A DNA stretch of 64,000 bases. Origin: Acidobacteriota bacterium (GTDB taxonomy: Bacteria > Acidobacteriota > Terriglobia > Acidiferrales > UBA7541). Location: positions 1 through 64,000 of the forward strand of contig QHYE01000038.1 in NCBI GenBank assembly GCA_003224055.1. The letters are read 5' to 3'. The first letter of the stretch is position 1. The number at the start of each line of letters is the position of its first letter. Of the stretch, positions 54,943 to 62,744 are shown in pieces. Below the pieces are notes generated by a model, which was given only the letters and a program-made list of their open reading frames with translations, did not search any database and had not been told where the DNA came from. The position numbers and the translations under genes were made by a program.

Positions 54943-54960
54943 GCCGGGCTAAAGCCCGGC
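54943..54960. repeat. Perfect palindrome between mutL and fabI
   Basis: GCCGGGCT and AGCCCGGC separated by two bases. It lies between the mutL stop and the fabI start on the minus strand and has no T-run after it, so a REP-like element is as likely as a terminator. Confidence 0.45.
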
Positions 54961-54971
54961 GCCTGCACGAA

Positions 54972-56942
54972 TCAAATTCGATGAAACGCTTTCTCAATTT
55001 CCTTGATGGAATATCGCAAAACCACCGGGCGTCCGTGCGGGCAGCTCATCGGGCAATCGGTTTTGGCCAGGGCATCGAGCAGCCATTCCATTTTCGACTG
55101 TTCGAGCGGCATGTTGATCTTGATCGCCGCGTGGCACGCGGTCGAGGCTGCGATTTTCGCCTGCAAAGTTTCGATGGAAATCGCCGCGTTTTCGCGGTCC
55201 AGGCCATCGAGAATTTCGGTGAGCAATTTCTCCGCATCCGGAGCGATCACACCTGCGGGCACGGCCTGAATCGCCACGCTCTTCGGCCCCATCGGCTCGA
55301 CTTCGAAACCATTCGCGGCCAGTTCTTCCGCGATTTTCTCGAAGGTGACGATTTGCCGGGGCGAAAGTTCGATCACCAACGGCATCAGCATGCGCTGCGC
55401 TTCGATCTTTCCGGCGCGACGCGCTTCGAGGTGCTGTTCGAAGAGCACGCGCTCGTGGGCCACATGCTGGTCCACGATCCAGAGTCCCTCGCCGTTCACG
55501 GCGATGATGAAGCTCGCGCTGACCTGGCCGAGGGGTTTGAGATCTGCGATTTGCTCGGGCCGCGGCAGCGTCGCAGGACCATCCGCGCTTAGAGCGGCGA
55601 GATTCGCGGCCCAATTCACCGCATCGGAAATTCGCGCCGGTGCGACACCAGCGCCGAATCCAACCCCCGACGTGAAGGGAATCCGCTGCTCCACCGGCTG
55701 CATCGGGGCGGAAGTCAGATCGAAACCGCCGTCCGAACCGACACCGGAGCCGAGACCGATCTCTTCCATTGGCGGGATGATCGCGCGCGGCACTCCGGAT
55801 TCCGCGGGTGGTGGCATGATTCCGCCGAACAAACCACCATTGCCGGAGCCGATGGTCGGCGGAGATGCCCCCGCGGCGGTGGCAAAACTTGCGATCGGCC
55901 GCGTGCCCATGAGCGCCTGCCGAATCGTGTCGCGCGTGAAATTGTGGACAAACTGCGAACGCCGGAAGCGCACTTCGATTTTTGCGGGATGCACGTTGAC
56001 GTCCACTTCGTCGTACGGCATTTCCAGAAAAAGGAGCGTCGCGGGGAAAACCGCGGGCGGCAAAATATTCCGATAGGCTTCGTGAATGGCGTGCAGGATC
56101 AGCCGGTCGCGCACCAGGCGGCGATTCACGAAAATATAGATGCCGTTGCGGTTCAGGCGCTGCACGTCGGGTCGCGACGTGAAGCCGCTCACGGTCAGCG
56201 ACGATTTTTCCTCTTCGGCTTCGAGCTCCGGCTCCGTGATGGCGGCCCGAAAGGCCGCCGACGCTGCAGGGATTTCGACGAGTTCCTCCAGCGATTGCCG
56301 GCCAAAAAGCTGATAGATGCGGTCGGCCAGTTTTTCCGCGGGAGGACAGTTGATGATTTCCTGCGTCGGCGTTGTCAGAAGGAATTGTTTCGCGGGATTC
56401 GCGAGTGCGTAGTGCGTAACCAGCGAAGCGATGTGGCCCAGTTCTGTCGTGTCTGATTTCAGGAATTTTCTCCGCGCGGGAACGCAGTAGAAAATATCGG
56501 CGACGCTGACGGTTGTTCCCGCGGGCAGACCGGCGGCTTTTACGTTGATCAGCTTGCCTCCCGCGAATTCAACGCGCGTGCCCTCGGCTTCCGTTTCGTC
56601 GCGCGTTTCGAGCAGCAAACGCGAGACTGCGGCAATCGTGGGCAGCGCCTCGCCGCGAAAACCGAGTGTGCAGATGGACAGCAAATCGTCGGCGGAGCGC
56701 AGCTTGCTGGTGGCGTGGCGTTCGAACGCCAGCAACGCATCGTCATGCGTCATCCCGTGACCGTCGTCGATCACGCGGATCATGCGCTTGCCGCCCACTT
56801 CCACTTCAATGCGAATGGTGTTCGCGCCGGCGTCCAGCGCGTTTTCAAGCAGCTCTTTCACCACCGACGCGGGCCGCTCGACAACTTCGCCCGCCGCGAT
56901 TTTATTCGCCACCGCCTCCGGTAATATGCGTATGCGGCTCAT
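54972..56942 (-). CDS. mutL: DNA mismatch repair protein MutL
   Basis: 656 residues from ATG 56942 (MSRIRILPEAVANKIAAGEVVERPASVVKELLENALDAGA, the GHKL ATPase N-terminus). GFRGEALPTIAAV follows. A Pro/Gly-rich linker lies at about 370-450. The C-terminal dimerisation domain carries IVDQHVAHERVLFEQHLE and CPHGRPV, matching the endonuclease-type MutL motifs DQHAxxE and CPHGRP with Ala replaced by Val, so nicking activity is likely. The ATG shares bases with the preceding zinc-ribbon gene's TGA. Confidence 0.94.
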   Translation of the reverse strand: MSRIRILPEAVANKIAAGEVVERPASVVKELLENALDAGANTIRIEVEVGGKRMIRVIDDGHGMTHDDALLAFERHATSKLRSADDLLSICTLGFRGEALPTIAAVSRLLLETRDETEAEGTRVEFAGGKLINVKAAGLPAGTTVSVADIFYCVPARRKFLKSDTTELGHIASLVTHYALANPAKQFLLTTPTQEIINCPPAEKLADRIYQLFGRQSLEELVEIPAASAAFRAAITEPELEAEEEKSSLTVSGFTSRPDVQRLNRNGIYIFVNRRLVRDRLILHAIHEAYRNILPPAVFPATLLFLEMPYDEVDVNVHPAKIEVRFRRSQFVHNFTRDTIRQALMGTRPIASFATAAGASPPTIGSGNGGLFGGIMPPPAESGVPRAIIPPMEEIGLGSGVGSDGGFDLTSAPMQPVEQRIPFTSGVGFGAGVAPARISDAVNWAANLAALSADGPATLPRPEQIADLKPLGQVSASFIIAVNGEGLWIVDQHVAHERVLFEQHLEARRAGKIEAQRMLMPLVIELSPRQIVTFEKIAEELAANGFEVEPMGPKSVAIQAVPAGVIAPDAEKLLTEILDGLDRENAAISIETLQAKIAASTACHAAIKINMPLEQSKMEWLLDALAKTDCPMSCPHGRPVVLRYSIKEIEKAFHRI

Positions 56943-57409
56943 GCAGCCTTTGTCTTTCCTTGCATGGTGAACCGATGGACCGAACGGGCAATCTGGCTGC
57001 CCCGAAATATAAACCAGGCTATCAAAGGCACCACAAAAAAGATCGCGGCTAGCATCAGAACAGAAGTTGGGCCGACGTTCCAGCCTGTGTAAAAAAACAG
57101 AATGCAAGCAACGAATGCGAGCAATATCCAGCCATCTACAACCATTGGAAATAGGAACAAAATTCGGTCCATAGAGGAGATCAGGGGCCACTCCATCGAT
57201 CTATCCCGAAACTCTTTTTGGCATTTCGAGCAAGTTCTATGACCCTCCCCCAGAAAAACATCGCCGGGGCCAAGAATGAATTTATATATCGACCGACAAT
57301 TCGGGCACCGATAAACTGTTGGACAGAGGATACCTGTAAAAAAAGAACCTGAAGCTAGAAGACTAGAACCTATAGTTTCCTGTTCTTTGATGGCCAAAGG
57401 TAAGTCCAT
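56939..57409 (-). CDS. Zinc-ribbon membrane protein of unknown function
   Basis: 156 residues. Two CxxC knuckles, YRCPNCRSIY and RTCSKCQKEF, form a zinc ribbon. Two helices follow (FLFPMVVDGWILLAFVACILFFYTGW and VLMLAAIFFVVPLIAWFIF). The gene starts five bases after aspS and its stop overlaps mutL by four bases, so it is inside a housekeeping operon. Base composition is about 46% GC over 57121-57420, clearly lower than the flanking aspS and mutL, suggesting a recent arrival. No family recognised. Confidence 0.72.
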   Translation of the reverse strand: MDLPLAIKEQETIGSSLLASGSFFTGILCPTVYRCPNCRSIYKFILGPGDVFLGEGHRTCSKCQKEFRDRSMEWPLISSMDRILFLFPMVVDGWILLAFVACILFFYTGWNVGPTSVLMLAAIFFVVPLIAWFIFRGSQIARSVHRFTMQGKTKAA

Positions 57410-57414
57410 CGTGC

Positions 57415-59205
57415 CTACCCTGCAGCCTTCTTGTCTTCCTTAATTGCGATGCCGAGTTGGTCGAGCTGGTCTTTGTCCACGGGCGAAGGCGAATCGGCCA
57501 TTAAGTCTTGGGCGGCGGTTGTTTTCGCGAAGGCGATGACTTCGCGGATGGATTTTTCGCCGGCGAGGAGCATGACCACGCGGTCGATGCCGAGCGCGAT
57601 GCCGCCATGGGGCGGTGTGCCGTAGGTCAGCGCGTCGAGGAAAAAGCCGAAGCGGCGGCGCAATTGTTCTTCCGTGAGGCCAAGGGCTTTGAAGAGGCGC
57701 TCCTGAATGTCCTGGCGGTGGATTCGAATGCTGCCGGAGCCGAGTTCGTAGCCGTTGAGGACGAGGTCATAGCCTTTCGAACGGACCTCCCAAGGCGCGG
57801 ATTCGAGTTTCTCCAGATCTTCATCGACGATGCCGGTGAACGGATGCTGCGCACTGACCCAAGTTTTGTCGGCCTCGCTCCATTCGAACAGCGGGAAGCC
57901 CGTGAGCCACAGGAATTTCCACTGTGATTTGTCGATGACTCCGAGTGCTTCGCCAAGGTGCAAACGCAATTGACCGGCGATCAGTGCAGCGGCTTCGGTG
58001 CCCTTGATCCGTTCCTTGGCGGAAACGGCGACGACGAGGTCGCCGGGCTTTGCACCGCACGCTTCGGCGAGTTTCTTCACCTTTTCCGGACCGATCAGTT
58101 TTTCGACCGTCGAAGTCATTCCATCCGGCGCAACTTTCACGAAGTAGGCGCCGCGCGCGTGCAGCGATTTCGCTTTTTCCGTTAATTCGTCAAGCTGCTT
58201 GCGCGAATAGTTTCCTGCACCTGGAGCCGCTAGCGCAAAGACGTTTCCTTCGATTTGCAGTTTCTGCTTCGCTTCTTCGGGGAAGCAAAACGTCACTTCG
58301 TGGAGCTCCATACCGAAACGCATGTCCGGCTTGTCGCTGCCGTATTTTCGAATAACGTCTTTGTACTGCATATGCGGGAACGGCGCTTCGGCCTTGATGC
58401 CGGCGACGGCGCAGGCGCGCACCATGACCTGCTCAATGACATGAAAAATATCTTCCTGGCGCGGGAAGGACATCTCCAGGTCCAGCTGCGTGAATTCGAG
58501 CTGGCGGTCGGCGCGCAAATCTTCGTCGCGGAAGCACTTTACGATCTGGAAATATTTGTCCATACCGGCAATCATCAGGATCTGCTTGAAGATTTGCGGC
58601 GATTGCGGCAGCGCGTAAAACTGGCCGTGATGGATGCGGCTCGGCACAAGAAAATCGCGCGCGCCCTCGGGCGTCGAGCGCGTGAGCATGGGCGTCTCGA
58701 CTTCGAGGAAACCCATTTCGTCCATGACCTTGCGAATTTCGAGAATGATTTTGTGGCGCAAGGCGAGGTTGTAGTGCGGCTTCGGGCGGCGCAGGTCCAA
58801 ATAGCGGAAGCGCAGGCGCGTCTCTTCCGCTGCGTTGATTTCGTCCTCGATCGGAAACGGCGGCGTCTTGGCGTTGTTGAGAATGTGCAGCTTCGTGGCG
58901 ACCAGTTCGACTTCGCCGCTAGCCAGCTCGGGATTCGCTTTCTGGCGCTTGATGACCTTGCCTTCCACGGCAACGACAAATTCGCTGCGGGCCTGCTCGG
59001 CTTTGGCATGCGCCGCGGGCTGTGTCTCTTTGTTAAAAACCACCTGAACAATGCCGCTGCGGTCGCGGATATCGAGGAAGAGCAAATTGCCGAGGTCGCG
59101 GCGTCGCGCCACCCAGCCCATTACAACGGCATCGCGCCCTTCGTCCTTGGCGCGGAGTTCGCCGCAGTAGTGTGTGCGCTTCAAATTGCCCAGAAAATCC
59201 AACAC
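57415..59205 (-). CDS. aspS: Aspartyl-tRNA synthetase
   Basis: About 596 residues. OB-fold anticodon domain (GWVARRRDLGNLLFLDIRDRSGIVQVVF), class II core with FLEVETPMLTRSTPEGARDFLVPSR, FRDEDLRADRQLEFTQLDLEM, the bacterial-specific insertion, and the C-terminal motif 3 GIALGIDRVVMLLAGEKSIREVIAFAKT. I used GTG 59205; an in-frame GTG at 59232 falls in a palindromic repeat and is less likely. Whether it is discriminating or also charges tRNA-Asn cannot be read here. Confidence 0.94.
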   Translation of the reverse strand: MLDFLGNLKRTHYCGELRAKDEGRDAVVMGWVARRRDLGNLLFLDIRDRSGIVQVVFNKETQPAAHAKAEQARSEFVVAVEGKVIKRQKANPELASGEVELVATKLHILNNAKTPPFPIEDEINAAEETRLRFRYLDLRRPKPHYNLALRHKIILEIRKVMDEMGFLEVETPMLTRSTPEGARDFLVPSRIHHGQFYALPQSPQIFKQILMIAGMDKYFQIVKCFRDEDLRADRQLEFTQLDLEMSFPRQEDIFHVIEQVMVRACAVAGIKAEAPFPHMQYKDVIRKYGSDKPDMRFGMELHEVTFCFPEEAKQKLQIEGNVFALAAPGAGNYSRKQLDELTEKAKSLHARGAYFVKVAPDGMTSTVEKLIGPEKVKKLAEACGAKPGDLVVAVSAKERIKGTEAAALIAGQLRLHLGEALGVIDKSQWKFLWLTGFPLFEWSEADKTWVSAQHPFTGIVDEDLEKLESAPWEVRSKGYDLVLNGYELGSGSIRIHRQDIQERLFKALGLTEEQLRRRFGFFLDALTYGTPPHGGIALGIDRVVMLLAGEKSIREVIAFAKTTAAQDLMADSPSPVDKDQLDQLGIAIKEDKKAAG

Positions 59206-59228
59206 GTCGACCTCTTCAGGTTCTAGTG

Positions 59229-59302
59229 GCACAGACTTCAGTCTGTGCTCTTTCTCTTCTCATTGCCAAGTTCAGGTGTTCTGCACAGGCTGAAGCCTGT
59301 GC
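59229..59302. repeat. Pair of short palindromes between hisS and aspS
   Basis: GCACAGACTTCAGTCTGTGC at 59229-59248 and GCACAGGCTGAAGCCTGTGC at 59283-59302 are two variants of the same perfect palindrome, 34 bases apart. They occupy the gap between hisS and aspS and look like a REP-type doublet. Confidence 0.65.
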
Positions 59303-59316
59303 CACAAAAGCTGCCA

Positions 59317-60840
59317 CTACGACTTCCGCAAAAAATCCAACAATTGTGGCTCGGTCAGTTTTTGCTGCGTGCCGTCTGCAAGCGTTTTCAACGTCCACTC
59401 GCCGCTGGTCACTTCATTATCGCCGAGAATGAGCGCATATTTCGCGCCGAGTTTGTCGGCCTGGCCGAGGGCTTTGCCAAATTTTTGCTCGACGGGCGGC
59501 AGTTCGACGCTGAATCCGGCGCTGCGCAAAGCTTTCGCGGCGCGGACGGCCGTGCCACGGGCATTTTCGCCCATCCAGGCGATGTAAACGTCGCGGCCTT
59601 GTGCGACCGGGGCTTTGCCGCTCTCCTGCAGGGACAAAATCAAGCGGTCTTCACCGATGGCGAACCCGATGCCTTTCGTCGGCGGACCGCCGAGGAGTTC
59701 CACAAGGCCATCGTAGCGCCCGCCGCCGCAAACGGCGTCCTGCGAACCCAGTCCCTGCGCGGTGATTTCGAACGTGGTGCGCATGTAGTAGTCGAGCCCG
59801 CGCACGAGCCGCCAGTTTTCGCGATACTTCACGCCGCGCAGATCGAGCTCGCGTTTCACAGCCGCGTAATGATCCGCGCACTGCTTGCAAAGATGATCGC
59901 CGATGCGTGGCAGCTTCTCTATGATCGCCTGCTCTTCCTTGACTTTCGAATCGAGCACTCGCAACGGATTCGTATCAATGCGCCGCTGGCTGTCAGGCCC
60001 GAGCTTGTCTTTCACCTTCAGCAACTCCGCGCGAAGCAGCTCGACGTATTTCGGCCGGCATTCGCGGCAGCCAATCGAATTCACGCTGAGCTGAACACCC
60101 TTCAGCTCCAGCTTTTCGAAAAAAGTCATCACCATTTCGATGACCTCGGCGTCGATCGCGGGAGCATCGGTGCCCCCGAGCACTTCTGCACCAATCTGAT
60201 AAAACTGCCGGTAACGACCCTTTTGGGGCCGCTCGCGCCGGAACATTGGCCCCATGTAATACAGTTTCACCGGCTGCGGAAGCTGTTGCATGTTGTGCTC
60301 GATGTAGGCGCGGCAGGCTGACGCGGTGGCTTCGGGACGGAGGGAAATGTCGTTTCCTAAACGCAGAGCCTCGAAGAGCATAATAAGCGTGTAGATATCA
60401 CGGGAAGCATCTTCACTCTTCGAAGTTCCTGCGAGGAGATCGTTGACCTTTTTCGATTGGTTTTCTACTAACTCAAGACCCATTTGGTCTTGTGATTCCT
60501 GTGAGATCTCTCCAGATTTGTACAGTTGTCTTACCTTCTGAAGAAAAACGCCAAGATTACCAATAGAAGTGTGCAGCTCTAGTTTTTCGGATCGGTCAAC
60601 AAAGGTGTACATCTCTTTCGAGACGATGTCGGTTTCGCCGCCGACAGCGCGAGCGAAGAGTTCGGTAGGTTCGAAGATGGGCGGGCGAATTTCGCCGTAT
60701 CCGAATGTGCCAAAAATCTCGCGCGCAGTCTGCTCAACGCGATTCCAGAGCGCAGTTTCAGGCGGCAGCAAGTCCCGCGTGCCGCGAATCGCTTGAAACT
60801 TGCCCGGCTTCTCTTCTTTTTTGGCTGCGCCTTCGCTCAC
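59317..60840 (-). CDS. hisS: Histidyl-tRNA synthetase with an unusual internal insertion
   Basis: About 507 residues from GTG 60840, overlapping the stop of the upstream gene (GTGA). Class II blocks: AIRGTRDLLPPE, YGEIRPPIFEPTELFARAVGGETDIVSKEMYTF, LRPEATASACRAYIEH, PMFRRERPQKGRYRQFYQIGAEVLG, and the HisRS-specific RGLDYYMRTTFEI and GGGRYDGLVELLGG. Between VDRS (residue 84) and DISLRPEATA about 79 residues are inserted, and 60361-60600 counts 105 G/C of 240 (44%) against about 58-62% in most of the flanks. The usual LRPEGTA reads LRPEATA. The reading frame is intact, so the enzyme is probably active. Confidence 0.92.
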   Translation of the reverse strand: MSEGAAKKEEKPGKFQAIRGTRDLLPPETALWNRVEQTAREIFGTFGYGEIRPPIFEPTELFARAVGGETDIVSKEMYTFVDRSEKLELHTSIGNLGVFLQKVRQLYKSGEISQESQDQMGLELVENQSKKVNDLLAGTSKSEDASRDIYTLIMLFEALRLGNDISLRPEATASACRAYIEHNMQQLPQPVKLYYMGPMFRRERPQKGRYRQFYQIGAEVLGGTDAPAIDAEVIEMVMTFFEKLELKGVQLSVNSIGCRECRPKYVELLRAELLKVKDKLGPDSQRRIDTNPLRVLDSKVKEEQAIIEKLPRIGDHLCKQCADHYAAVKRELDLRGVKYRENWRLVRGLDYYMRTTFEITAQGLGSQDAVCGGGRYDGLVELLGGPPTKGIGFAIGEDRLILSLQESGKAPVAQGRDVYIAWMGENARGTAVRAAKALRSAGFSVELPPVEQKFGKALGQADKLGAKYALILGDNEVTSGEWTLKTLADGTQQKLTEPQLLDFLRKS

Positions 60841-61370
60841 TCTGCGGGTTCCTCGCGATAGATATTTTTGTACTCGACGTAGCGCTGCGCATAAGCGTCG
60901 ATCGAAGCCTGATCGATTCCCGTCAGCATGCGCTTCACTTTTCCCGGCGAGCCCATGACCAGGCTGCCCGCGGGAATCACGGTGCGCTCCGTAATGAGCG
61001 CTCCCGCCGCTACGATACTGCCCGCGCCAATCGTCGCACCGTTCAGAATGATCGCGCCCATGCCGATCAAGCAGCGCGACTCGATGACACATCCATGCAG
61101 CGTCACCGAATGGCCGACGGTCACGTTATCGCCTAGAACGAGCGGACACTCATCGCGCATGACGTGCAATACGCAGCCGTCCTGAATGTTGGTGCGCGCG
61201 CCGATGCGAATATAGTGCACGTCGCCGCGAATCACCGAGCACGGCCAAACGCTGGAATCCTCGCCAATCACGACGTCGCCAATGATGACCGCGGCGGGAT
61301 CGATGTACGCCGAAGCCGCGATCTGCGGGTGCTTTCCACGATACGGCCGGATGTCGGGTTGGCCTCGCAA
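60837..61370 (-). CDS. Gamma carbonic anhydrase-like hexapeptide-repeat protein
   Basis: 177 residues with left-handed beta-helix hexapeptide repeats (AAVIIGDVVIGEDSSVWPCSVIRGDVHYIRIGARTNIQDGCVLHV). The metal ligands typical of gamma-CA proteins are seen in the HVM and GHSVTLHG regions. SPGKVKRMLTG closes the fold. It may be a YrdA/PaaY-like protein. The stop overlaps the hisS start, so the two are translationally linked. Confidence 0.87.
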   Translation of the reverse strand: MRGQPDIRPYRGKHPQIAASAYIDPAAVIIGDVVIGEDSSVWPCSVIRGDVHYIRIGARTNIQDGCVLHVMRDECPLVLGDNVTVGHSVTLHGCVIESRCLIGMGAIILNGATIGAGSIVAAGALITERTVIPAGSLVMGSPGKVKRMLTGIDQASIDAYAQRYVEYKNIYREEPAE

Positions 61371-61606
61371 TCGTATCCTTGTTCTTCCTCTTCGGACCAG
61401 CCCTGCACAAACACGCGGCCAGCGCTATCTCATTGCGGAGGCAGGATATACCTGCCCCGGCCCGCCGGGTCGTGCCCCTACGGATGAGTTGGCATGCATG
61501 AATCACGTCAAGATAACATCCGGCTCGCCCTACTGACAAGGAAGTGCAGTCGCCCGGCTCAAGTGCGGCGCTGGACGGCGCACTCCATCTGCGCCATCAT
61601 CGCTCA

Positions 61607-61786
61607 ATGCAAACAAAATGCGCACAATGCGGCGCCGCAATGATGTGCCAGCCGGAAGGAGGCTGCTGGTGCGCGGAACTGCCGCCTGTCCCGGTCCCCA
61701 CCGATGCAAAAGGATGCCTCTGTCCGAACTGCCTGCGTGCCAAGATCGCAGAATTACAGAAGCTCGACGAAAGAAAGGAAGCGTGA
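61607..61786 (+). CDS. Cysteine-rich CWC family protein
   Basis: 59 residues from ATG 61607. Pattern CAQCGAAMMCQPEGGCWCAELPPVP then CLCPNCLRAKI is the CWC signature: eight cysteines, a likely zinc or iron-sulfur fold. Function unknown. It converges with the Mrp gene, whose stop is five bases away. Confidence 0.75.
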   Translation: MQTKCAQCGAAMMCQPEGGCWCAELPPVPVPTDAKGCLCPNCLRAKIAELQKLDERKEA

Positions 61787-61790
61787 GGCT

Positions 61791-62630
61791 TCAGTCGATT
61801 TGAACCGTGGGACCAGTGGTTGCGCCCACTTCAGCGAGGCGATTCACAACAGCACGCGCCACGGAGTACAAACTTTTCGCGCCAGCGCCCTCTTCGCCAA
61901 GCGCGGCAACCGGCTTGCCGGTATCGCCGCCGATTCGAATGCGCGGATCAATTTCAATTTCGCCCAGCACGGGCACACCGTAAGCCAGCGCGGTTTTCGC
62001 GCCTTCGCCGTGGCCAAAAATATCAATCGCCTTGCCGCAGTGCGGGCACGCGAACGAGCTCATGTTCTCGACCACGCCGAGCACTTCTACATTCACCTGG
62101 CGGAACATTTCGATCGCTTTGCGCACGTCGGCGAGCGCGACGGTCGATGGCGTGGTAACAACAACCGCGCCCGTGACCGCGACCGTCTGGATCAGCGTCA
62201 ATTGCACGTCCCCGGTGCCGGGCGGAAGATCGATGATCAGGTAATCCAGTTCGCCCCACTCCACGCTGCGCAGAAACTGCGTAATCACGCTGTGCAGCAT
62301 CGGCCCGCGCCAGATCATGGGCTTGTCGCCGGGATTCAGCAGGCCCATCGAAATCATTTTCAGCCCTTGCGATTGCACGGGGATGATGTGCTTATCGGCC
62401 GTGGCCTCCGGCTGTTGCGTCGCGCCCAGCATGATCGGCACATTTGGCCCATAAACGTCGGCGTCGAGCAAACCCACTTTGTGGCCAAGCTTCACTAACG
62501 CCAGCGCAAGATTCACGGCGACGGTGGTTTTGCCGACGCCGCCTTTTCCGCTGGCGACGGCCACGAGATTTTTCACGCCGGGAATCGGCTGGCGTTCGGG
62601 TTGTTGCTGGGGCGCAGGACCTGGCGGCAT
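61791..62630 (-). CDS. Mrp/NBP35-type iron-sulfur cluster carrier ATPase
   Basis: About 279 residues from ATG 62630. Deviant Walker A SGKGGVGKTTVAVNLALAL, switch regions DADVYGPNVPIMLG and LPPGTGDVQLT, and the cluster-binding CxxC in FACPHCGKAIDIFG. It lacks the N-terminal MIP18 (DUF59) domain found in many homologues. In-frame ATGs upstream (62657, 62678) fall in a palindromic repeat and are ignored. Delivers Fe-S clusters to apoproteins in the cytosol. Confidence 0.92.
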   Translation of the reverse strand: MPPGPAPQQQPERQPIPGVKNLVAVASGKGGVGKTTVAVNLALALVKLGHKVGLLDADVYGPNVPIMLGATQQPEATADKHIIPVQSQGLKMISMGLLNPGDKPMIWRGPMLHSVITQFLRSVEWGELDYLIIDLPPGTGDVQLTLIQTVAVTGAVVVTTPSTVALADVRKAIEMFRQVNVEVLGVVENMSSFACPHCGKAIDIFGHGEGAKTALAYGVPVLGEIEIDPRIRIGGDTGKPVAALGEEGAGAKSLYSVARAVVNRLAEVGATTGPTVQID

Positions 62631-62647
62631 TGGCTTCCTCTGTAGTG

Positions 62648-62741
62648 GGACAGGCATTCTTGCCTGTCCACTCCTCAATCAATAACGGTCACTTTTCATT
62701 CGCAGCTTCGGCAAACGAGGGACAGACAGGAATGTCTGTCC
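62648..62741. repeat. Pair of short palindromes between secA and mrp
   Basis: GGACAGGCA-TTCT-TGCCTGTCC at 62648-62669 and GGACAGACA-GGAA-TGTCTGTCC at 62720-62741. Same doublet design as the pair at 59229-59302, with a related core (CAGGC/GCCTG). Probably dispersed REP-type elements. Confidence 0.65.
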
Positions 62742-62744
62742 TAC

